From a virus: DNA of 22,107 nt. This document shows, one piece after another, positions 6,687 to 14,211 of this stretch. The position numbers and the translations under genes are program-made. The notes beneath the pieces were generated by a model that did not search any database, had not been told where the DNA came from, and was given only the letters and a program-made list of their open reading frames with translations. The stretch is taken from the IMG/VR virus record IMGVR_UViG_3300025093_001726, positions 1 to 22,107 of that record; one strand, given 5' to 3'. The first letter of the stretch is position 1; every line of letters starts with the position of its first letter.

Positions 6687-7123
6687 CTACCCCTTCCTCG
6701 GCCGCTCGCGCTTGAGCTGGCGGCCGAGGCTTTTCGAATAGCTGATCAGCTTGTCGATCTCCCATTCCTCGACACTGTCGATCGAGGTGTGGGTGTGCCG
6801 CGCGACCGAGAGAATTACGTCTCGCCAGGCGACTGGTCGGCTTCCGCTCCCAGCTTCTCCAGCAGAGCCGCCCCACGCTTTCCCATGAGGGGCGCCACCT
6901 TTACGCCCAGCTCGGTCAGATCTTCCATGTCCAGCTCAAGGATGACCTCGACAGGGACGCCGGCGAGCGCCGCAAACATGAGATACCCGGCCATGACCTT
7001 GTTGGTTTCGTCTTCGGCGACCAGGGCGTCCCGTGCCTTCATGCGGCGCAGCGTGAAGCTGGTATAGGTTTTCCCATCGACGGTGACGGGGTGAACAAGG
7101 GTGAGGGTCGGTGCTTCCGTCAT
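6687..7123 (-). CDS. E: Tail assembly chaperone E+E' made by -1 frameshift
   Basis: The E frame can switch to the -1 frame at a slippery heptamer G GGA AAG (6884-6878, minus strand; codons 81-82 of E), the same heptamer used by lambda G/GT. The extended product is about 145 residues: 82 from E and 63 more, of which the last 46 (from PVAWRD, including SVEEWEIDKLISYSK) look like a typical E'/GT-type domain. P2 makes an E+E' of about 142 residues by a -1 shift, so length, order and shift direction agree. E' has no start codon of its own. It stops at a TAG (6689-6687) that directly abuts the stop of the convergent lipoprotein gene. The fusion would act with E as a chaperone of the tape measure protein. 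Confidence 0.82.
6696..6735 (+). terminator. Intrinsic terminator of the lipoprotein gene, inside E' coding sequence
   Basis: A 10-bp perfect stem (arms 6696-6705 and 6720-6729) with a 14-nt loop is followed by CTTTTCG on the plus strand. It begins 10 bases after the lipoprotein stop codon, in the right orientation to end that transcript. The same bases encode the last residues of E' on the minus strand. The T-run is short (four), so efficiency may be moderate. Confidence 0.7.
6815..7123 (-). CDS. E: Tail assembly chaperone E (P2 gpE / Mu gp41 type)
   Basis: A 102-residue protein of the phage tail assembly E family (P2 E is 91), lying between the tube gene FII and the tape measure gene, as in P2. 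The family signature is visible: L.L..PV..DGK.Y.SFTLRRMKARDAL, then a helix pair (MAGYLMFAALAGVPVEVILELDMEDLTELG). E and its frameshifted form keep the tape measure protein soluble while the tail tube polymerises around it. The start ATG lies 3 bases after the FII stop. The slippery site at codons 81-82 leads to the E+E' product; ribosomes that do not shift stop at the TAA ending at 6815. Confidence 0.93.
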   Translation of the reverse strand: MTEAPTLTLVHPVTVDGKTYTSFTLRRMKARDALVAEDETNKVMAGYLMFAALAGVPVEVILELDMEDLTELGVKVAPLMGKRGAALLEKLGAEADQSPGET

Positions 7124-7126
7124 GTG

Positions 7127-7645
7127 TTACGCCCCCAGCGCCCGGCGCTCTTCCTCGAACATGTCCACGCCATTGACGCGCAGCACCCGCTCGAAGAAGT
7201 CGACGTAGAACAGCTCCTGCCCGCCCAGTGTCAGCTCGTAATGGGTCACCTCGGAAAAGGTGTGATTGCAGCCTTGGAACTCGGCCGGGTCGCTTTCGTC
7301 CGGTTCCCAGACCGAGATCGCGCCCTCGATGACAGCGCGTGCGCCGACCGTGGATCCGCCCCCCGGCTTCTTTTCGCGATAGGCCGCCGCGAACACCCAG
7401 CGGTCGCGGACGCCGAGGCCCCGGAACACGTCGAGGTCGAGGCCTTTCACCTCGAACTTGGGCTCGATCACCTCAAGCCGGGGCTGGGTGAACTTGACGG
7501 CCATGACGCCGCCGCCGGGCGAATGCTCGGCACCGGCAAAGGTCAGGCCCGGCAGGGCAAGTTTGGAGATCACGGTGGCACGCGAGGTGCCGGCTTCCTC
7601 GGCCCGGCGCACGTCGACGGCAGTCAGCTGATAGAGCGGCTGCAT
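7127..7645 (-). CDS. FII: Major tail tube protein FII
   Basis: A 172-residue tail tube protein, the same length as P2 FII. It polymerises into the inner tube through which DNA passes. Family features include the PLYQLTAVDVRR start, the KLALPGLTF motif, GGGVMAVKFTQPRLEVIEPKFEVKGLD (the 'G....v.v..g.eplea.f...g' pattern of the tube family), and the C-terminal EVTHYELTLGGQELFYVDFFERVLRVNGVD segment, which matches the typical '..Y.l...g.e....D......vNG.D' ending. It follows the sheath gene and precedes E, the P2 order. GAGGA about 7 bases before the ATG is the Shine-Dalgarno. Confidence 0.95.
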   Translation of the reverse strand: MQPLYQLTAVDVRRAEEAGTSRATVISKLALPGLTFAGAEHSPGGGVMAVKFTQPRLEVIEPKFEVKGLDLDVFRGLGVRDRWVFAAAYREKKPGGGSTVGARAVIEGAISVWEPDESDPAEFQGCNHTFSEVTHYELTLGGQELFYVDFFERVLRVNGVDMFEEERRALGA

Positions 7646-7673
7646 TTCAAATCCTCATTGATGGATGGATGCG

Positions 7674-7697
7674 GGCCAGCCAGCGGATCCGCTGGCC
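7674..7697. other. Perfect palindrome / hairpin between sheath and tube genes
   Basis: CCAGCGGATCCGCTGG (7680-7695) is a 16-bp perfect palindrome, and GGCCAGC (7674-7680) can also pair with GCTGGCC (7691-7697). No T-run follows on either strand, so it is not a classical terminator. It may stabilise or allow processing of the tube mRNA, whose product is needed in large amounts. A GATGGATGGATG short tandem repeat lies between it and the tube Shine-Dalgarno. Confidence 0.45.
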
Positions 7698-7718
7698 GGC
7701 AGGTGTGCGACCGGCGCC

Positions 7719-8951
7719 TTAGGCGGCGACCGAATTGAGACGGGCGATGATCTCGCCGACCAGCGCGTCGAGCGCCGGGCGGTAGCGCGCCACTTCGTGG
7801 TTGGCGACCTTGAAGGCCGGCACCGGCTCGATCCCTAGATTGACGGTCAGGTGCCCCAGGCGAATGCTTTCGGGGCTGTTCTTGTCGGCACGGAACTGCA
7901 CGTCATAGCCGATGATATCCTCATCGACCTTATGGTCGCGCAGCATGAACTTGATCGAGTTGATCCACGCCTCGACCGAGTCCGCCGAGATCTTCTTGCC
8001 CAGGAACTGGCGGGTGATCTCCATGATCTTGACCGTCAGGTAGTCGGCGCCGCGCACCTGGTGGATTTGCTTCCACAGCTCGCCCGTCGTCGTATTGTCC
8101 GTGCCCACGAACACGTGGCCGCCATCGGCGACCGCGCCGTCGACGCCGGTTTCGCCCTGCACCACGATCGAGACTTCGCTTTCCAGCATCTGCTGGCCCT
8201 CGGTCGAGCCGTCGAGCAGCGAGAACGGGATCTTGCGCGAGACGCCCGACAGGCCCAGCACAGGCCGGTTGGCGAAGGGGTTGAAGGGCTTGCCCTCGAA
8301 GAGATTGTCGACGCGGATCATCAGCCCGAGGATGCGCGGCCCCATGGCGCGGGTCACCAGCGAGACGCCTTCATAAACACGGGCGGCCACGCCGATCGGC
8401 AGTATGCGCTCGGAATTGAAGGCTTCCCGCTGCGTGATCGCGTCATCCTTGTCATCGGGATCCACGTCGACCACGGCCACGGCCAGCAGCTTTTCGCAGG
8501 CGACCGGCAAAGCCGCCCAGATGGGGTTCGGGGTTTCGGCATCGGCTTGCCAGCTGGTGCGGCCGACCCAGATCAGGCGCGGCGTGGCGCCGGTGGCCGA
8601 GGCGATTTCCGCAATCGAGGTTGGCGCCAGGGCGGCCACGATATTGGCGACGGTCAGGGCGACGGTTGCCTCTTCCTTGACGCGGATCACCGTGACGTCG
8701 GCGCCGCCATTGATGCCCGAGAGTTGGGCGTGAATGGCTTTGACGGCATCAGCCAGCAGGCCGGTGCCGAGGTCGGTGATCTTGGCGGAATCGCTGGTGG
8801 AGATCCGCACAGGTGTGTTGAGCGGATAGGTGAGAGCGACGGCATCTTCCGAAGTCTCGATCACCAGGGCTTTCGAGAAATCGGCCCCCAGTGCTGGCAA
8901 CGCCTCAGTGTCGGGGCGCGAGAATTGCATGCCGAAAACCGGTGCGGTCAT
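7719..8951 (-). CDS. FI: Tail sheath protein FI
   Basis: A 410-residue contractile tail sheath subunit (P2 FI is 396); it defines this as a myovirus-type tail. The N-terminal part has the sheath pattern of a loading domain (FSKALVIETSEDA..YPLNTPVRIS), followed by DLGTGLLADAVKAIHAQ and ADVTVIRV. The C-terminal third contains the conserved core (NRPVLGLSGVSRKIPFSLLDG, GVDGAVADGGHVFVGTDNTT, DYLTVKIMEITRQFLGK and a 'P.F....HE..R....ldaLv..i' ending). The Shine-Dalgarno AAGGAGA precedes the ATG. It lies upstream of the tube gene as in P2; the transcript must pass or start after the terminator-like hairpin in the preceding DUF1353 gene. Confidence 0.96.
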   Translation of the reverse strand: MTAPVFGMQFSRPDTEALPALGADFSKALVIETSEDAVALTYPLNTPVRISTSDSAKITDLGTGLLADAVKAIHAQLSGINGGADVTVIRVKEEATVALTVANIVAALAPTSIAEIASATGATPRLIWVGRTSWQADAETPNPIWAALPVACEKLLAVAVVDVDPDDKDDAITQREAFNSERILPIGVAARVYEGVSLVTRAMGPRILGLMIRVDNLFEGKPFNPFANRPVLGLSGVSRKIPFSLLDGSTEGQQMLESEVSIVVQGETGVDGAVADGGHVFVGTDNTTTGELWKQIHQVRGADYLTVKIMEITRQFLGKKISADSVEAWINSIKFMLRDHKVDEDIIGYDVQFRADKNSPESIRLGHLTVNLGIEPVPAFKVANHEVARYRPALDALVGEIIARLNSVAA

Positions 8952-8982
8952 CGGGTGGTCTCCTTTGGTGTGGTGTTGAGGG

Positions 8983-9342
8983 TCAGCGCCGCGCGCTGTC
9001 GAAGATGACGACGGCCAGGAACATGGCCACCGCCTTCCAGCGCTCGACGCCGAGGATCATCAGGGCGTCGAGAAAGGTCGTGTGCGCCGTCAGCGGGTCG
9101 AAGCCCGCCCAGGAGCGCAGATAGTCGTGCAGCACGGCAGCAGCCGCGTAATGCGGATCAAAGGGTGGCAGCAGCCACCAGAGCCAGCGTGGCACCGACG
9201 CCAGGTCGGTCACATAGCCCGCCGGCACGGTGACGCGCAGGCCGGAGCCCTTGACGCCGAGGTCAAAAGAAAAAGGGCGCTCCGTTCGGTAGCGCCCCCT
9301 TTCGTCTGGTGTGATCACCAGCGGATCGGTGAAACTGCTCAC
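8983..9342 (-). CDS. DUF1353 family phage protein
   Basis: A 119-residue protein of the DUF1353 family, often found in tail regions of phages and prophages, with no settled role. The family core is clear: LRVTVPAGYVTDLASVPRWLWWLLPP, then AAAVLHDYL (conserved HD pair), and a C-terminal helix that is hydrophobic (ERWKAVAMFLAVVIF) and may be membrane-associated. GTG at 9342 is chosen because it overlaps the previous stop (GTGA) and has a GGGGG run upstream; a GTG at 9357 would add five residues. The first part of the coding sequence (9265-9302) is also a near-perfect terminator hairpin, so transcription may be attenuated unless ribosomes cover it. A sheath gene follows 31 bp downstream. Confidence 0.85.
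   Translation of the reverse strand: MSSFTDPLVITPDERGRYRTERPFSFDLGVKGSGLRVTVPAGYVTDLASVPRWLWWLLPPFDPHYAAAAVLHDYLRSWAGFDPLTAHTTFLDALMILGVERWKAVAMFLAVVIFDSARR
9265..9302 (-). terminator. Terminator-like hairpin inside the DUF1353 coding sequence
   Basis: Read on the minus strand: GGGCGCT (9297-9291), a 9-nt loop, AGCGCCC (9281-9275), then TTTTTCTTTT (9274-9265). The stem can be lengthened to about 12 bp if the preceding AAAGG pairs with the first U residues. It has all parts of an intrinsic terminator, yet codes for codons about 14-28 of the DUF1353 protein. It lies just after the fibre cassette. On the plus strand only a short T-run (TTT) follows. Confidence 0.7.
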
Positions 9343-9638
9343 AGCGTCAGCCCCCACAGCCAGAGATCGTTCAGCTCGGTTTCGGTCATGCCAAGATGGA
9401 TCCGCGCCGCCTCGATCAGCGGATGCTCACGCCGGAACTCGAGGCTGAATTCGAGCATGGCCGAGGCAATGCCCTTCTGCACCGGATCCGCGATCGTATC
9501 GACCCAGGCATGCAGGTCGATTTCATGGCCCGTGGCCCGCACGGCGCCCCAGAACTGGTACGGCTTGAGGGGCTGGTATGGGTTCGATACCGGAACCAAG
9601 GGAGTGAGCAGAGACAAATTTACAGCACTCACTAGCAC
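9339..9638 (-). CDS. Small phage protein downstream of the tail fibre (function unknown)
   Basis: A 99-residue protein I cannot assign. It begins with a hydrophobic stretch, then has a largely helical, charged part (YQFWGAVRATGHEIDLHAWVDTIADPVQKGIASAMLEF) and ends NDLWLWGLTL. Small proteins with the pattern 'F...a...ia dp..ka.a...le....r..P.i' followed by an 'lt..eld.lw..a..L' ending occur after tail fibre genes in many prophages. The start GTG at 9638 shares one base with the previous stop; GGAGGG lies four bases upstream. A second GTG six bases on is equally possible. It could replace the position of a fibre-assembly chaperone (P2 gpG), but no similarity to gpG is visible. Confidence 0.7.
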   Translation of the reverse strand: MLVSAVNLSLLTPLVPVSNPYQPLKPYQFWGAVRATGHEIDLHAWVDTIADPVQKGIASAMLEFSLEFRREHPLIEAARIHLGMTETELNDLWLWGLTL

Positions 9639-9937
9639 TAGCCCTCCGCACTGGTTGGGAGCGTCACCGGTCCATTGCTGGCGACGATTGTTTCGGGAAA
9701 GAGGACAGATTGCCGGGCTTCGTCCGGCGAAATTGGCATGATCAGAGCAACGGACAACACCCCGCCCTGACGGTAGGCGCCGAGAACATAGGCACTCTCG
9801 AAAGCCTCGGCAGGAAGACGATATCCGTCTGGGATGCTTGACAGATCGAGCACAGCTTCGTTCACCGTGATGACCTCTCCAGCGACGGCCACCGAAAGAA
9901 CGTCATTCCGAACTTGCGGAGATAGCTCAATGTTCAT
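9638..9937 (-). CDS. Small conserved-looking protein after the tail fibre (function unknown)
   Basis: A 99-residue acidic protein without TM or signal. The N-terminus (MNIELSPQVRNDVLSVAVAGEVITVNEAVLDLSSIPDGYRLP) is predicted beta-rich, with further strands (GGVLSVALIMPI) and a Pro/Thr/Ser C-terminal tail. Its ATG directly abuts the fibre stop (TAAATG), and its stop overlaps the next small gene, so it is co-translated with the fibre. The position suggests fibre folding, fibre attachment or a small fibre component. I recognise the general type from alphaproteobacterial prophages but no assigned function. Confidence 0.72.
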   Translation of the reverse strand: MNIELSPQVRNDVLSVAVAGEVITVNEAVLDLSSIPDGYRLPAEAFESAYVLGAYRQGGVLSVALIMPISPDEARQSVLFPETIVASNGPVTLPTSAEG

Positions 9938-10939
9938 TTAGAACCACCTCCCGATCGCAATGGCTTGCATCGACTGGTTCGAGATCGCCCCTGCCGAGTT
10001 GAGGTAAATCGTGCCAGTAGTCAGGCCGCCGCTGAAAGCGCCAATGATAAGTTGGTTTGAGACAGGGGCGCCTGGGTTTGCTACGCCGAAGACGGCTCCA
10101 GCGAAGGCCATGGGGTAAGTCCAATTTACCTGTGACCAATTGGAGCCAACGGCCACCGACATGGTGAAGTTGGCCATGCAAATAAGCGTGCCATCGGCGA
10201 ACATGATCCAGGTACCGTTGGCATTATTCCCCCTCGCCAAAACGCCGCCAGTGGGAACTCCCCCAGTTTGCGCCGGGGTAGCCAATATATTTGAGCGCTT
10301 GTAGGCATCCGTCGGCAGCCGGGCTGTTGGCAAGGTTCCCACTGTTAAGTTCGACGCGTCGTCAGCTCCAATATTGTTGCGAGCCTGACTTTTCTCTCCG
10401 GCAGAGAACGCCTGAACTGCATCAACGCGCACGCGAAGAGCGAGAGCGGCAGCCATTGTCGAAGCGAAATTCGCATCGTTGCCCAGAGCCGTCGCCAACT
10501 CATTAAGCGTGTCAAGCGTGCCCGGCGCGGCCGCCACCAGGGCGTTGACGGCGGCCGTGATATCGGCCGGTGTGGCCTTGCCATTGAGGGCCGTTTCCAG
10601 CCCCGCAATATTGTTGATCTGCAGGGCGACCGGGATCCATTTGCTGGCCTGACGCAACAACGCCATGCCATTGGCGGCGCCGGCTATGTCGACGTCGGTC
10701 AGGTTGGCTAAGGCATCGTGATAGCCCACGTCCAGCTTATTGCCGAGCGCAGCGACAAGACCAGTGATCTCCGCCATGGCGTGGCCGTGACCGACATTCG
10801 ATTTGTCGGCCATGGCAAGCAGCAGATTTGCCACGTCGGTGTCGATCGCGCCCAGGGCTGCGATCAGCCGCAGAACGTCGTCTTTGAGCTTGCTACCGGG
10901 CGCCGGCAGCTGATAGCCGCGATTGGGCGTCGTCGCCAT
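9938..10939 (-). CDS. Tail fibre protein
   Basis: A 333-residue tail fibre that would bind the host receptor. The N-terminus (PNRGYQLPAPGSKLKDDVLRLIAALGAIDTDVANL) is a likely baseplate attachment helix. Fibre repeats follow (INNIAGLETALNGKATPADI, AFSAGEKSQARNNIGADDASNL, LPTARLPTDAYKRSN), then a C-terminal tip with GTWIMFADGTLICMANFT and an aromatic end (AIGRWF), typical of phage fibre tip domains. ATG at 10939 has GGAG 5 bases upstream; a TTG at 10948 lies in frame but is less likely. The tip-coding part (about 9938-10330) looks more AT-rich than its surroundings, as expected for a frequently exchanged receptor-binding module. Confidence 0.88.
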   Translation of the reverse strand: MATTPNRGYQLPAPGSKLKDDVLRLIAALGAIDTDVANLLLAMADKSNVGHGHAMAEITGLVAALGNKLDVGYHDALANLTDVDIAGAANGMALLRQASKWIPVALQINNIAGLETALNGKATPADITAAVNALVAAAPGTLDTLNELATALGNDANFASTMAAALALRVRVDAVQAFSAGEKSQARNNIGADDASNLTVGTLPTARLPTDAYKRSNILATPAQTGGVPTGGVLARGNNANGTWIMFADGTLICMANFTMSVAVGSNWSQVNWTYPMAFAGAVFGVANPGAPVSNQLIIGAFSGGLTTGTIYLNSAGAISNQSMQAIAIGRWF

Positions 10940-10957
10940 TCGCTCCAACTCCTAGAT

Positions 10958-13900
10958 CTAGACGGAATAGCCGCGCAGGGCGGCAATAGAGGTGCGGCTG
11001 TCAGGCCCACCGGTCATCGTGACGCGCAAGCGCCCTTCGGCTGCCGAATAGCTCGCCAGCGCGTATTTGGGTTCGACCCACCCCTCACCCAGCGTATGGG
11101 TGCTGTCGAGGTCCAGTTCGACCCAGTCATTGTCGCCGGCGTCCACCTCGACGCTGACCGTGCCACCCGTGCCCAGAAAGGCCGCGAACAGGGCCGCCAC
11201 TGTCTTGCTGACACCGATTTCAAACGCCCGCGTGACATAGGTGCCGGTTGCCCGGATCCGCCCGCCGGCGATCATCGTGCCCGGATAGAGGACTGGCGAG
11301 ATCGTCTCAGTCCCCGCCAGCACCGCGCGAAGCGTCACCGTCTCCGACACGTAGCCGGAGAACTCGTGGCTCTGGCCAGGCGCCAGCGGAATGATCGAGC
11401 TGTCGGCTCGCACTAGCTCATAGCGAAAACCCGCCTCTTGCGACGGGATCTCGATCGAGCCGCGCACCAGAAAATCGCTGATCGTGTCGAGAGCACCAGT
11501 CCAGAGGTTCTGCACCAGGCTGGTGGCCGTGAACTTGGCGCCGACAATCTCGAAGGCGATATCTTCGTCCGGATGCACCTGCCAGCTCACCCGGTTGGAC
11601 GAACTGAACATGTCCCCGATCGTGTAGGGCTGCGACGACACCCGCTCCTGGTTGGCGCCGGATCCGAACACGTCGCCGAGGCGCGAGGTCGAAACCGCGT
11701 GCTCGCCATCAGAAGTCAGTATGACGAAGCAATAAAGCCGCATCGGGTCGAGATAGACGGGGGCGGCAAAGCGCGCCTCGATCTTGTCGCCCGGTTCGAC
11801 CGTGGCCATGGAGATGAAGGCTTCCGCCAACACCTCGGTGGTGGGAAAGCCGTTGGCCATGGTCGCCAGCTGCACGCGCACCGCATTGAGCGGCGAGCCC
11901 ACAGCCTCGATCCAGAAGTTGACGCCGACGATGAATCGAGGCGTCGGCACCCGGAAGCTCTGCGCCAGCGGGTCATTGCCGCCCCCGGTATTGGGGTTGG
12001 CCACCTGGTTGATCACCTGGGTGACATTGTTGACGATCGTATTGTTCACGATCACTACGGGCGGCGGGGCCGCACGAGTCACCAGGGTCACCCGGCGCAT
12101 GATCGACACGTCGATCTGGCCTTCGCCGACAAAGATTGCCTCGGCGAAGCTGTCGGCTGCCCCGGTCGCCCGCACAAGCCGCCGCCCAACCGGCACATTG
12201 GCCGGAATGGTGAAGGTCAGTGCGATCTCGCCATTGGCATCGGCCGTCTGGGTGCCAGCCGGTTTCACGTTGCGACCGTCAAAGGTCAGCGTGGCCAGCT
12301 CTTCGCCGACCCCGAAACCTTCGAGCGTCACGGCCACCTCGATCTGCGCCAGCACCCGGGCAGCTTCCTGCCTGGTCGCCGCCACTTCGTCGAAGACCGT
12401 CTGGCCGGGTGGCACGTTCGGCGCCGCCGTGAATTGCTGTGTCACCGGCGACGTCCATTCGACCGCCCGTTCCGTCCAGAAATAGGCGGCCGGCTGAATC
12501 TTCATACCCGCAGGCATGGGGATGAAATTGTCGTAGGGGTTGATCAGCGACAAATTGGTGCGCTGCGGCTGCGATACGACGATCTCTTCGACGTAGGGCA
12601 GCGTGATCACGTTCCCCAGAACCACATCGAGCAGCACATTATCGATCGCCAGCTGCAGCACGCCACGGTTGACCGCCGCCGACTGGGCGGCGCCGGGATC
12701 GCGATAGAAGTCATCGACAAAGGTGTCGGTGAAGATCCCGCGTTTGGAAACCGGCGTGCCCCCGAGCCGCACTTCGTTTGAAGACATGGCCCAGCGATCG
12801 AGCTGCTCGGCCACCTTTATCAGCAGCGCATAGTAGCGCCGGTGATCATCCTGGGTGACATTGCGGGTGCCATTGTTGACGATGACAGGAGCGCCCAGCC
12901 AGCTGTTATGCACTTCGGCCAGCTTGAGCAGGTTTCCCGGCACGGTCGGCGGCAGGGCACCGCGACGGGCCGAAACCCCCTTCACGCAAGCCGGACGGCC
13001 GGCAATGTCGAGGCAGATGAGATCAATGCGGGGCAGCTTGGAGCTATAGCCCAGAATGATTGGCTTGCCATTGACGCCACCCAGCACGGTCACTTCGGTA
13101 GCCGTGTGCGTGGCGGTGTCCAGCACCGAGACGTTGTAGAGATACGTCACGGTATAGGTAGAGGCGCCAACCGGCTCGGCGCCAGCCGGACCCCAGCTGA
13201 TGCCATTGCCGGCAAGGGCATAGGTCGACGGATCAAACGTCGTGCCACCCTGCACGACGCTCTCGATCTCGAAAGCGCCGGCCATGAGCAACGCGTCGAT
13301 GCCACCCGGTGAGCCGCCGCGCACGACAGTTTCGACGGCACGCTTGACCACCACGGCGAAGTTGAGCGCGGCGATCGGGCCGCGATTCACAGCCACCGTG
13401 GTCGAAGTGCCGGTGGCACCGGTGAAGGTGTGGGTTTCGCCCGAGATCAGTTCGAGCGACGGATCCTCAGTCACCTGCATGGTGAAGGCGGTTTCGCGGA
13501 TCCGCTTGTAGCCCAGAATATTGGCCGTGCCGGCGTTGATTGAAAACACCTGGGCGCCGCCTGCGAGGCCGAGCGCAGTGACTTCGCAGCCGTCGACGAT
13601 GTAGTGGCCGTTGAGGTCGAAATCATAGGGCGCGATCTGGGCCATGATGCCCGACAGGGCGGGCGGCGCAACCTGGGTGATGACCGTACCGTCGAGCAGC
13701 CGATAGACTGAATAAAGGTCGCCTTCTTGGCCGTCGCCGGAAAAGCCCCAGCTCAAAGCGATCTGCTGCCGGGCGGCACCCGGTTCGCCCTCGGCAGCCG
13801 AGCCGGGGTGCAGCCCGGTGAGGGTGGGATCCTCGATTTCGGTAACCACGGTGCGGATCACCCGAACGCCAATGGTCACTTCGCCGACCATCGGCACGTC

Positions 13901-14200
13901 GGCAAGATAGGCTTCCTCGACCGGGTAGATATCGCCCTCGATATAAATCCGGCCGGGGAACACATGCACGACGCCATTGTCGAAGTCGATATTGACGTCC
14001 GCACCCTCGATCCGGTCGCCATCCTTGATGACGCGATCGGAGATCCGCTGGCCGCGCGACCTCAGAATGGTCTGCACCTCATTCAGCTCGGCACCCTGGG
14101 TGTAATACTGTTCGCCCTCGCGAAAGATCACCCCGGACGTGTTTGGCCGGCTCGGCCCACGGTCATAAGCCGCAGGCACGCCGGGAACTTCAAAAGCCAT
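10958..14200 (-). CDS. Large DUF4815-domain tail/baseplate protein
   Basis: A 1080-residue protein, the largest of the window. The N-terminal half (to about residue 560) has the DUF4815 pattern: REGEQYYTQGAELNEVQTI, VFPGRIYIEGDIYPV, then beta-rich segments and NLSLINPYDNFIPMPAGMKI. An Ig-like beta sandwich (about 610-695, with DANGEIALTFTIP and GRRLVRATGAADS) follows, then a short fibrous repeat (NNTIVNNVTQVINQV, about 713-727), then a beta-rich C-terminus with DPLAQSF and a carbohydrate-binding-like region. The position between gpI and the fibre, where P2 has fibre H, suggests a baseplate-attached structural or host-contacting protein. ATG at 14200 is used because its Shine-Dalgarno AGGGA overlaps the gpI stop; the frame is open upstream without a good start. 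Confidence 0.88.
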   Translation of the reverse strand: MAFEVPGVPAAYDRGPSRPNTSGVIFREGEQYYTQGAELNEVQTILRSRGQRISDRVIKDGDRIEGADVNIDFDNGVVHVFPGRIYIEGDIYPVEEAYLADVPMVGEVTIGVRVIRTVVTEIEDPTLTGLHPGSAAEGEPGAARQQIALSWGFSGDGQEGDLYSVYRLLDGTVITQVAPPALSGIMAQIAPYDFDLNGHYIVDGCEVTALGLAGGAQVFSINAGTANILGYKRIRETAFTMQVTEDPSLELISGETHTFTGATGTSTTVAVNRGPIAALNFAVVVKRAVETVVRGGSPGGIDALLMAGAFEIESVVQGGTTFDPSTYALAGNGISWGPAGAEPVGASTYTVTYLYNVSVLDTATHTATEVTVLGGVNGKPIILGYSSKLPRIDLICLDIAGRPACVKGVSARRGALPPTVPGNLLKLAEVHNSWLGAPVIVNNGTRNVTQDDHRRYYALLIKVAEQLDRWAMSSNEVRLGGTPVSKRGIFTDTFVDDFYRDPGAAQSAAVNRGVLQLAIDNVLLDVVLGNVITLPYVEEIVVSQPQRTNLSLINPYDNFIPMPAGMKIQPAAYFWTERAVEWTSPVTQQFTAAPNVPPGQTVFDEVAATRQEAARVLAQIEVAVTLEGFGVGEELATLTFDGRNVKPAGTQTADANGEIALTFTIPANVPVGRRLVRATGAADSFAEAIFVGEGQIDVSIMRRVTLVTRAAPPPVVIVNNTIVNNVTQVINQVANPNTGGGNDPLAQSFRVPTPRFIVGVNFWIEAVGSPLNAVRVQLATMANGFPTTEVLAEAFISMATVEPGDKIEARFAAPVYLDPMRLYCFVILTSDGEHAVSTSRLGDVFGSGANQERVSSQPYTIGDMFSSSNRVSWQVHPDEDIAFEIVGAKFTATSLVQNLWTGALDTISDFLVRGSIEIPSQEAGFRYELVRADSSIIPLAPGQSHEFSGYVSETVTLRAVLAGTETISPVLYPGTMIAGGRIRATGTYVTRAFEIGVSKTVAALFAAFLGTGGTVSVEVDAGDNDWVELDLDSTHTLGEGWVEPKYALASYSAAEGRLRVTMTGGPDSRTSIAALRGYSV

Positions 14201-14211
14201 GTCGTATGTCC

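Noticed and set aside
11415-11450. Possible minus-strand terminator (CCCG...CGGG then TTTT) within the DUF4815 gene
   Set aside because: The stem is only four base pairs with a 10-nt loop and four Ts, which is expected by chance.
11438-12781. A 447-codon plus-strand open frame (and similar ones at 2248-3324, 7851-9008 and 19374-20681)
   Set aside because: All lie opposite well-supported minus-strand phage genes and have the composition of antisense frames in GC-rich DNA.
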